Part shown: positions 49,151-59,363 of the stretch, piece after piece
How positions within the stretch are numbered: the stretch's first letter is position 1
How the letters are laid out: the number at the start of each line of letters is the position of its first letter
NCBI GenBank assembly: GCA_023376005.1
Contig: CM042179.1
Location: forward strand, 23,511,556 to 23,575,555
DNA length: 64,000 bases
From: Doryteuthis pealeii
Taxonomy: Eukaryota > Mollusca > Cephalopoda > Myopsida > Loliginidae
Direction of reading: 5' to 3'
The notes under the pieces: model-generated
What the model saw: only the letters and a program-made list of their open reading frames with translations
What the model was told of the DNA's origin: nothing
Databases searched by the model: none
Program-made: the position numbers and the translations under genes

Positions 49151-49614
49151 GTTAGAATAGATAATATAGTTTGCTGTATTTATAGATAAAGAGTGATCAA
49201 TATTAGTGATCAAGCATATATATCTAAGTTAGGATTGTGTAGAAATAGTCAATTATACTTGTTAACTGTCAGTTTCTCACCTAGGCATTCTTCAGATCAA
49301 GATATATAATTTTACTACCAACGTTTATAGGTTCATTATTTTGTTCATTAACTTAATGACAAATCCAGTTCCCCAAGACACATATATAAAAAAAACAATT
49401 AAAACAGACACATACACATACACATTTATCTTGACCAATCCTTACAATCCAACATTCTGGACTAACACCTGCATTACCATTCACCATTCTGATACTCCCC
49501 ATCTAGAGAGAGAAAAACCACTACCCACCCCCAACCACCCCTGCCCCTACTGACAACCTACTGTTTCACCATTTTGAGAATGTCCATCATTGAAGCAAGA
49601 ACTATATTCAAGTC

Positions 49615-49639
49615 CTGAAGAAGGTCTAATAGACCGAAA
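49615..49639 (+). ncRNA. Hammerhead-like ribozyme core
   Basis: CTGAAGA (49615-49621), a perfect 5-bp stem GGTCT/AGACC with loop AAT (49623-49635), then GAAA (49636-49639). This is the conserved CUGANGA / stem II / GAAA arrangement. Downstream cgttgcatcgtcgac could form a short stem III. I cannot find a convincing stem I partner or cleavage site, so it is probably a relic. Such motifs are known from Penelope-like retroelements. Confidence 0.45.
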
Positions 49640-49706
49640 CGTTGCATCGTCGACAATAAACATCCAGTTTCCATAACATCTCTTGTTTGTCTACCTTTCT
49701 CCACAC

Positions 49707-49721
<15 letters not shown>

Positions 49722-49752
<31 letters not shown>

Positions 49753-50035
49753 AACCCCTCCGCATGAGTAGAATGATACAAGGTCAATTTCTTAAGCAGT
49801 TTAACAGGTTTGAATTCAGAGTTTTCCTTCTCTTAGACTGGTTACCCAGCCGAGGTTAAAGAATCCAGTCTGACCTACCATTTACCCATAGCTGAAAGGA
49901 GAGTAGTTGGATGCCTACCTTTACCAAGAGTATCATCACTATGGGAAATGCAAACAGCCTTGTCCAGGATTTGAACTCTGGTCAACGAGTTCATTTCCTA
50001 CGACTCTATCCATTACACAATGTGCCCCCACTATA
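49722..50035 (-). repeat. (TA)n plus SINE-B, minus strand
   Basis: TA array (49722-49747) directly followed by the SINE-B 3' end ccaacccctccgcatgag, body and head (ctctatccattacacaatgt). Not within the duplication. Confidence 0.85.
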
Positions 50036-50322
50036 TATATAGTTCATACAGCAGATTATATGTATATGCATAATTTTGTAACCATTTTTTTTGTCTCTAA
50101 ATAGTTGTTTAATCATTTTCAAGAATTATATAAGATATTCTTAAGACTACACCTGAATATCTGAATTTTAAGTTTTAAGTTAATCTGATATTTAATCTGG
50201 TGGCAGGCTTTCCATAGAGGACTGTTTATGTAAGAAGTCACCCTCGTAAAACTCGTAAGTTGAGGCAATCATAAGTCAAGATACCTCTGTGCTTTGGCAT
50301 TAACCCTTCCAACTGGGAAAAT

Positions 50323-50571
50323 TTGGCTCAGGACCGCCCTCAGTGGCGTCAGGCTCTCTGTAGGGGACTGTTCATGTCTGAAGCCACCCTGATGCAACAC
50401 CATGAAGCCAAGAGGTCCAGAAGAAAGCAACGGCAACAAAGCACCGGAACATCAACATCTTCAGGGACAGCCTTCACATACAACACCTGTGGCCGAGAAT
50501 GTTTTTCAAACATTGGACTTCACAGTCACAGGAGGCGCTGTAACTTCAGGAGCACAAAAACTTTATTATAG
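50323..50571 (+). pseudogene. RTE-like LINE C-terminus with zinc-finger-like end
   Basis: Open for 82 residues: MAQDRPQWRQALCRGLFMSE, HHEAKRSRRKQRQQ, then CGRECFSNIGLHSHRRRC and a stop. The DR..WR block, basic stretch and C..C...H...C end match the usual tail of RTE-like LINEs. In this copy the first Cys pair is disturbed (YNTCGREC, where 62.2 kb has CEICGREC). 5'-truncated. The 3' UTR is split by the element 50581-51175 and resumes at 51186 with actgaaatgccaataataat. A related uninterrupted end is at 62160-62390. Confidence 0.8.
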
Positions 50572-50580
50572 TCTTCCAAG

Positions 50581-51175
50581 GGTACTTTCCTGCTCATCCC
50601 ACTTATGAGGGCTGGACACAAGGTCTCGTTTTTATGTGGGTTCATAAAAATTGCGTCGATTTTGGGGGATGGCCCCCTGGGATCGACGCTATTAATTGTA
50701 CCTCACCGGTCCAGAGGCCGAAGCACACTGGACCCCCCAGCTGAGGCCGGGTATAGAAGGCAAGGGTATTTGCCTGCTCATCCCACTTATGAGGGCTGGA
50801 CACAAGGTCTCGTTTTTACGTGGGCACATAAAAATTGCAAGGATCTGGGGGGCATGGATCGATGCTATTAATTGTACTCTACCGGTCCAGAGGCCGAAGC
50901 ACACTGGACCCCCAGCGAGGCCGGGTATAGAAGGCAAGGGTATTTGCCTGCTCATCCCACTTATGAGGGCTGGACACAAGGTCTCGTTTTTACGTGGGCA
51001 CATAAAAATTGCAAGGATCTGGGGGGATGGCCCCCTGGTTCGATGCCATTAACTGTACTTCACCGGTCCAGAGGCCGAAGCACACTGGACCCCCAGCCGA
51101 GGCCGGGTATAGAAGGTAAGAAGTGTCAAAGCATAGAATCTGGAACAGATACTACACTTTGATCCTCCCTTCTAC
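50581..51175 (+). mobile_element. Variable-unit mobile repeat, three-unit copy with 10-bp TSD
   Basis: Three tandem units of about 179 bp (50581-50757, 50758-50935, 50936-51117), then a unique end (cagatactacactttgatcc). The insertion lies in the 3' UTR of the LINE ending at 50571 and is flanked by gtcttccaag at 50571-50580 and 51176-51185, a perfect 10-bp TSD. The uninterrupted LINE at 62.2 kb has only one such segment (ttttccgag) before actgaaatgcc, confirming insertion. No tRNA head, TIR or coding capacity. Unit blocks: gggtatttgcctgctcatcc, gacacaaggtctcg, ggtccagaggccgaagcac, ccgggtatagaagg. Confidence 0.85.
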
Positions 51176-51249
51176 GTCTTCCAAGACTGAAATGCCAATA
51201 ATAATAAGATATTTAAGAAAAATGAATAATCATTAAAGATTTTATATTT

Positions 51250-51400
51250 AAGGAGTAATAATCCAGTATCCAATACTTAAGAACAGGAGTATGAATCCTA
51301 TATCTGATACTTGAGGAAAAGAGTAATTATCCAATATTTGATATTTAAGGAGTAATAATCCAATATCTGATACTTGAGAAAAGGAGTAATAATTGAATAT
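51250..51400 (+). repeat. Degenerate tandem repeat, about 37-bp period
   Basis: About four copies of ggagtaataatccaatatct followed by gatacttgag, with substitutions. Confidence 0.75.
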
Positions 51401-52130
51401 TGCAGTGATGTTCAAAATACTCATTTTGATAGGCAACACGATGCTCTCTCTACAATCCCCAAAAATCACACAATGTTTGCAGTTTGCTGGAACTTAGACG
51501 TGTGTGTTTTAACTGTTATTTTCTCAATGTCTTTGTATAAATATTTGTATATAAGTCTGTCTACTCCGATTACAAACAGGATATTATATACATTGTGTAC
51601 ATGGCCTAGTTATTTCAATTTGATAGTTTTTAAACTACTCTCTACTACATACATCGTTATAACATAATAGTTGCTTCAATATTGCTATATCAATAATAAA
51701 GGTCAAATTTATCACTTTTTATTTTGAAAAAGAATAAAGGTTTTATTTTTTGCGTGGGGTGGGGGGGTAACATTTTTTATCATTATGCTAACAGATTTCT
51801 TCAATGAACTACATGCACTTATATCTCTGGATAATGGGATTTAAGTTTGTCTGAATTCTTAAGACGGTGTATTGTTACTAATATACACTCGCTTAAAGAC
51901 TATCAATGGCACCTATTAAATTTAATGTCTTGTCACTTCCTATTTATGCAATTCATATTATGATCAATTAAGAAAGAATAAGGGGAAGTACTCTAGAATT
52001 AGTATTTAATACTTATTTCCCCTGAGAAATTATAATGGTCAGGGTGAGTACAAATACAGATCTAACACTATTATCACTTAATAATGGAGATTCGTCTCAA
52101 ATTGTCTGCCCGCAGTGCCATGTTGAAGTG

Positions 52131-52405
52131 AGTTAGTGTACAGTTAGCAACAAGCTAAGCACAACTGAACCAGTGCCAAGACAATTGGTACTTATGGAAA
52201 TCCAGAATAGTCCACTCATGCATTTGGGTGATTCCATTCTTTAAGTCCTGATTGGCTGCTTGGTTTCTATGATGTTAGGAGGCTTCATGAATAACCTGGC
52301 ATTTGCAGTAGTATTTGCAGCAAGACAAATTCGTATTAAGTTATGACTACTTGCTGCCTTGTCTACCAATTCAATGGTAATTGGAACTAGTATGATTATT
52401 CTACA
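52131..52405 (+). mobile_element. LTR-2 copy inserted in the AT-rich repeat
   Basis: Same ends as 1686-1978 (TGTTGAAGTGAG ... TTATTCTACA). It interrupts the repeat of 47880 (ttgtctgcccg before, ctatgtcactgcttacctca after), so the insertion is younger than that repeat. Flanks tgcca/accaa give no perfect TSD. Confidence 0.6.
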
Positions 52406-52734
52406 ACCAACACTATGTCACTGCTTACCTCACATTACTCAAAATCATCAATATATAGAATAAAGAACAACCTTATATTATATACACTGAAAATTTGAGT
52501 ATTCCACTTTAGATACGCCTTATTGGTTTTTAATTGTTTTTAAAACAAGTTTTTATGAATACATTCCCAATACTATATATTTATGTGTAGTTTGTTTTAT
52601 TGATGTATATTTAAAGTTATCTAATGTATATCTAATGAGTTTTAAGAGAAAATTATTCATAAACAAGAAATGGCCATTTTTTCTGTTTCAAGAGGTTAAC
52701 TAAAAAGTTTGCAAATAAATAAATACCTAGCAAG

Positions 52735-52985
52735 CAGTCGTAACTCAATATGACTCTGACAGGCTGTAAAGACCACTGCAAAGTGGCAGGATTTATGGAG
52801 CCTCAGAGGTTCATACTAACCAAGCAGCCAATCAGGACTCAGGGAATGGAATCACCCAAATGCATGAGTGGACTGTTCTGAATTCCCATAAGTACCAGTT
52901 GTCTTGACACTGGTTCAGTTGTGCTTGGCCAGTCACATTGCTCAAACCCATTGTTGACTGATGACTGACTGACTGACTGACTTCG
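52735..52985 (-). mobile_element. LTR-2 copy, minus strand
   Basis: Reverse orientation of LTR-2: cagtcgtaactcaatatgac at the left, ctggttcagttgtgcttggc and a run of gactgactgactgact at the right, the same CAGT expansion as in the 7.7-8.1 kb minisatellite. Confidence 0.65.
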
Positions 52986-53008
52986 ATAAAAACATGAAAG
53001 TTAAAACA

Positions 53009-53092
53009 ATATGTAGGGGTGACAAGACTTTCGGACCACCATGTAGATTAATGTACTGCATGGTCGGAAAGTCTTGTCACCCCTACATATGT
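53009..53092. mobile_element. Small palindromic MITE-like element
   Basis: Inverted ends atatgtaggggtgacaagac plus tttcgg and their complement, around a centre of about 25 bp. The arms are almost perfect. A second one-sided copy of the left end with the same 5' flank (atgaaagttaaaacaatatg) is at 53517-53565. Confidence 0.75.
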
Positions 53093-53139
53093 TTTTATTT
53101 TAGAGGTAAAATAATTTCATAACTTATATATTATGTTTG

Positions 53140-53495
53140 AAGTGGTTACCCAGCATTGCATGGGTAGAAGGGGATGGTAAAAAAATGTAGTCTCGCAGAT
53201 CCATTATTGTTGAATCGCAAGTTGTATCCTCGCAGGATGCCCCATTAAAAACTATGTAAAAAAGACCTTGTCTTGATCCAGCCACTATGAAAAGAAAAAT
53301 TAATGTCTCCTATTTAAGATACTAAATGCAAAAAAATGCCATGCTGTTATCATTTAAATTTTATTTTTTAATTATCTTCACAAATATAAATCAAACCTTC
53401 ATTATTTTTTTTCTCAAAAAGCAAAATTGTTTTATTTTCATAGTTTCCTCCGGACATACATACATACAAACAAACTGCCCTTTACATATGTATAG
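53140..53495 (+). repeat. Copy of the 6290-6695 repeat
   Basis: Blocks gcagatccattatt, cctcgcaggatgcccc, gaccttg..ttgatccagc, catgctgttatcatttaaat and ccggacatacatacatacaa match 6290-6695 (reverse complement). It begins with the hairpin-like acccagcattgcatgggta. Confidence 0.65.
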
Positions 53496-53579
53496 ATTAT
53501 TAGAACAAAAAAAATCATGAAAGTTAAAACAATATGTAGGGGTGACAAGACTTTCGGACTACCCTGTACATTGATTCTT

Positions 53580-54060
53580 TCAGACAAATTTCTTTATCAT
53601 TGTTCATAGTTTTTCACCATTTATTTTTATGTTCTCTCAATTTGTGTTGTTTCCATATCTTAAGTGCTTTGACTTTTTCGAATTCCTGATGGTATTATTT
53701 TCTCATCACTTGTTAGATTCTAGCTTTGTCTATAACCAATGTTATTAAGGCCAGAAACAATATTTCATAGTTTGAAAATGTATCTTGAAGCCAATGTTTT
53801 ATCCATTGATTATGATTGATACTTTCTTTCTCTAACCCCCCCTATCCCCACCCCACCCCCGATACAATCTGTGCTGTTCTGTTTGCAATTATTTTGGTTT
53901 TTCTGTTTTCTTACCGTAGTTTAGATACAGATGGAATTAGTTTTGAATCTCTACATCTGGGCAGCAATATTAAATGGTTGGACATCCATAGCAATTTTAG
54001 TGGAATGTTTTGCAATCATCTCCATTACTGATCTCATATAGATTCTTCTGAACTGCTTTC
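53580..54060. other. No feature recognised
   Basis: Moderately AT-rich DNA with short open frames only (longest about 71 residues). No repeat from elsewhere in the window was recognised. Confidence 0.4.
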
Positions 54061-54114
54061 TTTATCCTTGCTCTTCTTATCATAAAATTTCAATTACTGT
54101 ACCCTCTGGCCTTG

Positions 54115-54690
54115 CTTTCTTTTTTTCTTTTTCTGAATCTCTGAGACAAGATGTTGTTACTATTATACACTGATTCTTTTAGACTGATTTCCTTATCCTT
54201 ACTGTTCTTTCTTTCTTTTTTTTTCCTATTCTATTTCTTTCTTCCATCTTTTCTTTTTTTTATTTCTTTTTTTCTTTTTTTCTTTTTTCATTTTCTTTCT
54301 TTCATTTTCATTTTCATTTTTTTTTTCATTTTTCATTTTCTTTCTTTCATTTTCATTTTTTTTCATTTTCTCTTTTCTTTCTTTCATTTTCATTTTCTCT
54401 TTTCTTTCTTTCATTTTCATTTTCTTTCTTTCTTTCTTTCTTTCTTTTTCATTTCTTTCTTTCTTCTTTCTTTCTTTCTTTCATTTTCATTTTCTTTCTT
54501 TCTTTCTTTCATTTTCATTTTCATTTTCTTTCTTCCTTTCTTTTTTGTTCTTCCTTTCATTTTCTCTTCATATTTTAAAACCTTTTTCTTCTTTTCTGTT
54601 TTTTTCTTTCTTTCATTCTCTTTCTTTTCTTTTCTTTATTCTTTCTTTCTATCATTTTTTTCTTTCTTTCTTTCTTTCAATGAAATTTAA
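54115..54690. repeat. Long pyrimidine-rich (CTTT/CATTTT)n tract
   Basis: Almost 500 bp of T and C on the plus strand with nested sub-repeats tttcattttcattttctttc. The 179-residue frame (54151-54690), nearly all Phe/Ser/Leu, is a by-product of the repeat and not a gene. Confidence 0.95.
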
Positions 54691-54844
54691 CATATTTCTT
54701 AAACATATGTAAAGAACAGATAATGTTATAAGAGCTTCCTTTTCCTTAATCAAAACTGGTGTCAAAATGTACCTCTTTATATGACAATAAGAAAGTGTTG
54801 TTTGGGGAAGGGATCACTTCTCTTCAAGGCTTGATCTCTCTCTC

Positions 54845-55145
54845 TCTCGGATGCCCCAGTGTGCCCAACATGCAAAGTACAACTTACAATCAAACATATC
54901 CTCCTAAATTGTAACAGCCTTAAACATATCCGCGCTAATTACTATCAAGCAAGAAACCTGAGGGACATCTTTAAGAATATAAACCCTGAAAACATTTTAA
55001 ATTTTATATAAAAAAAGCAACCTTTTTAACAAAATATAACAGAACATAACCAATTATCTCCATAGAACAACTACTTTACAGACTGAAACCCAAAATAACC
55101 TTTTTGGCAGAGGTTGATATGCCATTAAACAAAACTTAAACTCTC
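54845..55145 (+). pseudogene. Jockey-like LINE C-terminus and 3' tail
   Basis: Reads CPTCKVQLTIKHILLNC, then NSLKHIRANYYQARNLRDIF and KNINPENILNFI before a stop. The C..C....T..H.L..C block with R..YY and L.DIF is the usual C-terminal zinc-knuckle region of Jockey/I-type LINEs. It is followed by gaggttgatatgccattaaa and a short A-rich end, a tail also seen at 2720-2760, 8455-8500, 9680-9730 and 11600-11650. 5'-truncated. Confidence 0.7.
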
Positions 55146-55439
55146 TCAGCAGTACTTACAAGAATTTTCACAAATTTTAGGTTATGTTATAGAAGTTATA
55201 TAAATCTTACAACTAGATTATCCATGTGGATCACCATGTCACTGCTGTCCATGCTTCTATTTAGGAAGGAGGGAAGGATTCTAATTAGCATTTCATAGTT
55301 AACAGTGGTCCTTAATGGTATTGAGGCTTCTATCTAGGGAGGATTGAAGGATTCTAATTTGCATTTCATAGTTTGTCTCCACCATATCTGAGGTTCCAGT
55401 TTTGGAGGTTTGGGGAATATGGAGCACTGTTTCATCAGC

Positions 55440-55640
55440 ATTGCTCTCTGGTCCACTCTGACCTGGAGTGATAGTACCTGTTAGGGTCCCTTCTATGAGT
55501 TAAATAGAAAAACATGAGTTTATAAACAAAATTGTATTATGCATTAAGAATGAATTTATTTTACAACTCATGTTTTTCTATTTAACCCATAGATGGGACC
55601 CTAACAGGTACTACCACTCCGGGTCAGAGTGGACCAGGGA
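55440..55640. repeat. Inverted repeat, about 85-bp arms
   Basis: Left arm about 55444-55528 (ctggtccactctgacctgga, acctgttagggtccc, gttaaatagaaaaacatgag). The right arm about 55565-55640 is its complement with a few mismatches. Spacer about 35 bp of AT-rich DNA. Confidence 0.85.
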
Positions 55641-55965
55641 GCAATGGTGATGAAGTGGTTGATAAAAAGGGGTTGGGGTTTGCCATAAGGGCAATAGGGT
55701 TGGGGCAATCATATAGGTGCTAGGGCTTGACGTGACCAACTGATTGATCGGAGGGGGCCTCTCTGACCACCCGTCTAGCCCAAGATAGGGCCAAAGTGGA
55801 GTATTGCAAGTCATGAACTGCTCATCCACCTGGGTTCTATCCTTAAGCATCACGGGTCGCCACCCACGGCCAACAGGTGGCCCCATTGGGGGAGTCTTAC
55901 CCCTCTGCAGAGGTGCAGTTGGTGCATTCTAATGCCCCAGCCAACAGGGTGGTCATTCAGTGCTA
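55640..55965 (+). pseudogene. RTE-like LINE 3' UTR fragment
   Basis: Matches the UTR at 8880-9130 (reverse complement) and 30340-30600: ggggtttgccataagggcaa, gggcttgacgtgacc, ggcctctctgacca, acaggtggcccc. It extends to ctctgcagaggtgcagttgg and gccccagccaacagg, matching the B-only stretch at 31130-31190. Confidence 0.7.
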
Positions 55966-56109
55966 ATAACAAAATTACAAAATTACAGTGCTAATAACAA
56001 AATTATTCAGTTACTAATTGGACTGGAAATTACTTTATTCTCTAAGTTATTTTAATAAACACTTTGTTACACTTTGCCCTTTTTTCTGTTATCCTGCTAT
56101 GCATATATA

Positions 56110-56473
56110 CAAATACTAGCAAAAGTACCTGGTCCATGACTGGACTATATATAAAGATTGGACCATAAATAGGTGAGAGATTCCGAGCTGAATGGTTTAG
56201 AATGCGATTTTGTTCACTAAGATTAAACTAAATAGCTATAATAGAAAGCAGGCAGCGAACAATATTTTATTATCAGCAGCAGCTGGTATACGGACAGTTC
56301 CGGAAAAGGGTGAGTTTGGTTTAATTATTTAATTATATCCCTTAATCAGTAAAAATCAATAATCAAATTTGGTGTGTTTCTTAGTTAGAAGGGTATCAAG
56401 GTGTATTCAGGATTTCAAATCTGAGCGACCTCCTGTTTCAGAGTTATACGTTGACACATACATACCAAACTTC

Positions 56474-56513
<40 letters not shown>
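56110..56513 (+). repeat. Interspersed repeat with actagcaaaagtacctgg start and TA-rich end
   Basis: Starts tactagcaaaagtacctggt and runs through tgagagattccgagctgaat and gagcgacctcctgtttcag to gacacatacataccaaactt, then (TA)n at 56479-56513. Looks like a 3' end of a retroelement; no frame recognised. Confidence 0.45.
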
Positions 56514-56514
<1 letters not shown>

Positions 56515-56539
56515 TTCTTGTGTGTTTTTAAACCAGTTT

Positions 56540-56933
56540 TGACTGGTGTTTTTTTTCACTGAGTGACAGCAAGTATCCTCAGGTCTCTAGGACTCTTGTA
56601 AATATTCTAGTTGATCTTAACAGTGCTGTGGTCTGTATAGTCTCGGTTCTTCCTCTGAGCTCCAGTTAGCCCAGTCTCTTTTTTCATCCTTTGGGGATTG
56701 TTCCTAGGGCAATAATAAGAATTGGTATCAATGTTACCCTTATGTTCCTCAGCTTTTCAGCTCTCAGGCAAGATCCAGGTATTGGTCTTTTTTTTTTCTC
56801 TTTTATTTTCACTCAATGGAACATCAAAATCCACTAAATGACAAGTTCTTTTCTTCTTGTTAATTAATACTAAGTCTAGTCTTCTGGGTGGGATAGAATG
56901 ATCCGTTTGTATCTCAAAGTTCCAGAGAATTAC

Positions 56934-56975
<42 letters not shown>

Positions 56976-57315
56976 CATTTGCAGAAAAAATTACATAAGG
57001 TCTTATCTGAATCTTAAAATCTTATCTATATAAATATTTTTAGATAAGAGTTGGGTTTTTTTTTGTTTCTTTTTTGTTTGTTTTTTCTTTTAAATTGTTT
57101 CTTTATTTCTTGGGGTGGGTTCTTTTCAGCTCTCAGGCAAGATCCCGGTATTTGTCTATTTTTTTTTTTTTTTTTGCTTTCTTTTATTTTCACTCTATGG
57201 TCTAATGGAATGCCAAAATCCACTAGATGACAAGTTCTTCTTCTTGTTAATTAATACTAGATTTGATCTTCTGGGTGGGATTAGATGATCCATTTGTATC
57301 TCAAAGTTCCAGAGA

Positions 57316-57351
<36 letters not shown>

Positions 57352-57490
57352 TGCAGAAAAAAAATTACATTATCTTATAAGTCTTATCTGAATGCTGCTA
57401 TATAAATATTTCAAGATAAGAGTTGTTTTTTTTGTTTTCTTTTCTTTTAAATTGTTTCTTTATTTCTTGGAGGGTGGGGTGAATTCTTTT
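56540..57490 (-). pseudogene. LINE-E 3' fragments, with a tandem duplication of about 365 bp
   Basis: Minus-strand readings at 56757-56978 (WNFEIQTDHSIPPRRLDLVL, then INKKKRTCHLVDFDVP) and 57026-57223 (MDFGIPLDHRVKIKESKKKK, then RQIPGSCLRAEK) carry the endonuclease-like segment. The unit 56757-57122 is repeated at about 57126-57490, including the (ATT)n arrays (56937-56975 and 57317-57351) and the flank taagagttg...aaattgtttctttatttctt. The duplication is therefore secondary to insertion. Confidence 0.65.
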
Positions 57491-58302
57491 AATGACACAT
57501 GTTTAAGGTTATTTCCCTGACAGACTATTGATTGTTTTAGTGTTTAGACATGCATTGTTCATACTATGAAAATTATTTTGTAGTAATGCAATCATTTGTC
57601 ATCAGATTAGAATGTCTAATTGAAGGGAGGAGGAGGAGGAGGCTATTCTGGCTACCAAATCATGATACATAATGCTTACTGTATTATTGAATCTATTGGC
57701 TCTGCTAATTACACCATTTAATAATTATTGATTAGCCAGTCACTCAATCATCTAAATATCTCCATTCTCATTTGGAATTATCTACCAGACTGATGACACT
57801 GCTGCTGAGCTATTTATTTATTTATTTGAGGGTCCTTATTATTGCTAATCTAGTAGTTTCCTGTCTCTAGGTAAATCCATAAAGTTCATCTTCTTAGCTT
57901 TTTTTTTTTTTTTTGGTGTTTTTTGGGTGGTTTTTTTTTTTGTCTTTTTAATAAAAATTTCTCATCACTAGATAAGCCTGCCATGTTTGGTCATTGTAAT
58001 TTGGAGAAAAAAAAATTAAATAAAAGAAAAAACAAGTTAGGAACTTAAACATTAACAATGTATTTATAATTTATTGCTAAAAAAGATATAAATGAAGACT
58101 TTAAGTACTTGAAGTATTTTAGTATTACACCCATTGGAAATTTAAAAAAAATAAAAAATAAAAAATTTTTAAAAAGCAATAGAAAATCAGTATTGTAAAT
58201 TTGATGGAAAAAAATTAATGAGATTTTAGTTGGAATTTTTTTCAAACAAGTAATTATTAAAGTAACTGAAACTGTTTTAATTAATGCAGCTTTTGTTATT
58301 TA
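57491..58302. other. AT-rich stretch, no feature recognised
   Basis: Contains oligo-T runs (about 57899-57915 and 57930-57942) and a short (GGAGGA)n at about 57627-57641. No gene-like frame or recognised repeat. Confidence 0.4.
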
Positions 58303-58545
58303 AGGGCTGGGTTAGCTCAGTCGGTAGAGCGTCTGCCTAAGAACCACAAGGTTCCTGGTTCAATACTAGCCCTTGCTAACTAGTAGTAGCACAGGGTTCT
58401 GTGCGGTAAAGTGAGGAGCTGATGGTTGGTGTGGCGCTCCACCTCCAACACTAGAATAATCTCCTTGGTCTAGCGCTAGTGAAAAGGGGATGGACTCCCT
58501 CGCTGATTGGCTGATACCGACATTAGGCCACCCCCTGACAATTGT
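58303..58545 (+). repeat. SINE-A, full length, well preserved
   Basis: Head agggctgggttagctcagtc, tcggtagagcgtctgcc, ggttcctggttcaatacta. Body with gttctgtgcggtaaagtgag, gtgtggcgctccacc and cttggtctagcgctagtg; end gaccgacattaggccaccc-like. Length about 243 bp. The head is tRNA-like, but the element is a SINE. Confidence 0.85.
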
Positions 58546-58565
58546 TATTTTACTACTTGTGAATT

Positions 58566-59080
58566 TCTCATACCAGGAGTAACTAGTGATTTTCATTGGA
58601 TTTTGAGTGACAGCAAGTCTCCTCATTAGTTATTATTATTATTATTAGTGAAATAGATCACTAATTAGAACTGAGCCTATTCTAGTAGTGACCACCCCAA
58701 GTGGATTTAACAGGTTTGAATTCAGAGTTTTCCTAGATTAGTTGCCATTCCAAGGTTAAAGAGCCCAGTCTGCCATAGCTTGAGGGAGAGTTGTTGGATT
58801 CATACCTTTCCAAGAGTATTAGTGCTATGTGAACTGTAGCTTTGTCCAGGATTAGAACTCTGGTCAACAAGTCCATTTCCTATGTCTTACGCATTATACC
58901 ACACACCTCCAACAACCTCAGCTCTCCAGGACTTTACTCAGTATCTTAGCCAGTCTTATCAGTGCTGTGGACCGGAAGTCTCCATTCTTTCTTAGATTTT
59001 TATTTCACCCCATTCTCTTTTCTAGATCCTTGGAGATTGTTCCAAGTGCTCTGACTATTATTGGTATTACTGTTACTTTC
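58566..59080 (-). pseudogene. LINE-E scrap split by a SINE-B insertion
   Basis: LINE-E block (tgagtgacagcaagtctcct, then ctctccaggactttactcag, gtgctctgactattattggt) is interrupted between 58626 and 58915 by a SINE-B (-, about 58700-58912) with an (ATT)n-containing tail. cctca occurs at both borders (58621-58625, 58916-58920), consistent with a 5-bp TSD. Confidence 0.6.
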
Positions 59081-59363
59081 ATATTCCACTACTTTTTTTT
59101 TTTTTTTTTAGATATCTGACAAGGTACAGATAAAATTTAAGTTTTTTTTTCTTTCTTTTAACTCTAATATGCTGAAATAGTGAAGCTCACTAGTTAATAT
59201 AATATAATGATATATAATGAAATTTATTGTGTACAGTGCTCAGGTGCACCACAACTCATCAAAGTCTCATGTCAAGTACACAGAATAATGTAGCATGAAC
59301 AGTTTACAGTAGTAATATGCATGTATGTGTGTGCGTGTGTGCATATGTATGTGAAGAGTGGCA

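Noticed and set aside
50581..51120. CRISPR-like array from regular repeats
   Set aside because: The units are contiguous 179-bp tandem copies with no unique spacers, in an animal genome, inside an element with a TSD.
54151..54690. 179-residue open frame
   Set aside because: It is translated (CTTT)n/(CATTTT)n; Phe/Ser/Leu only, with no start context.
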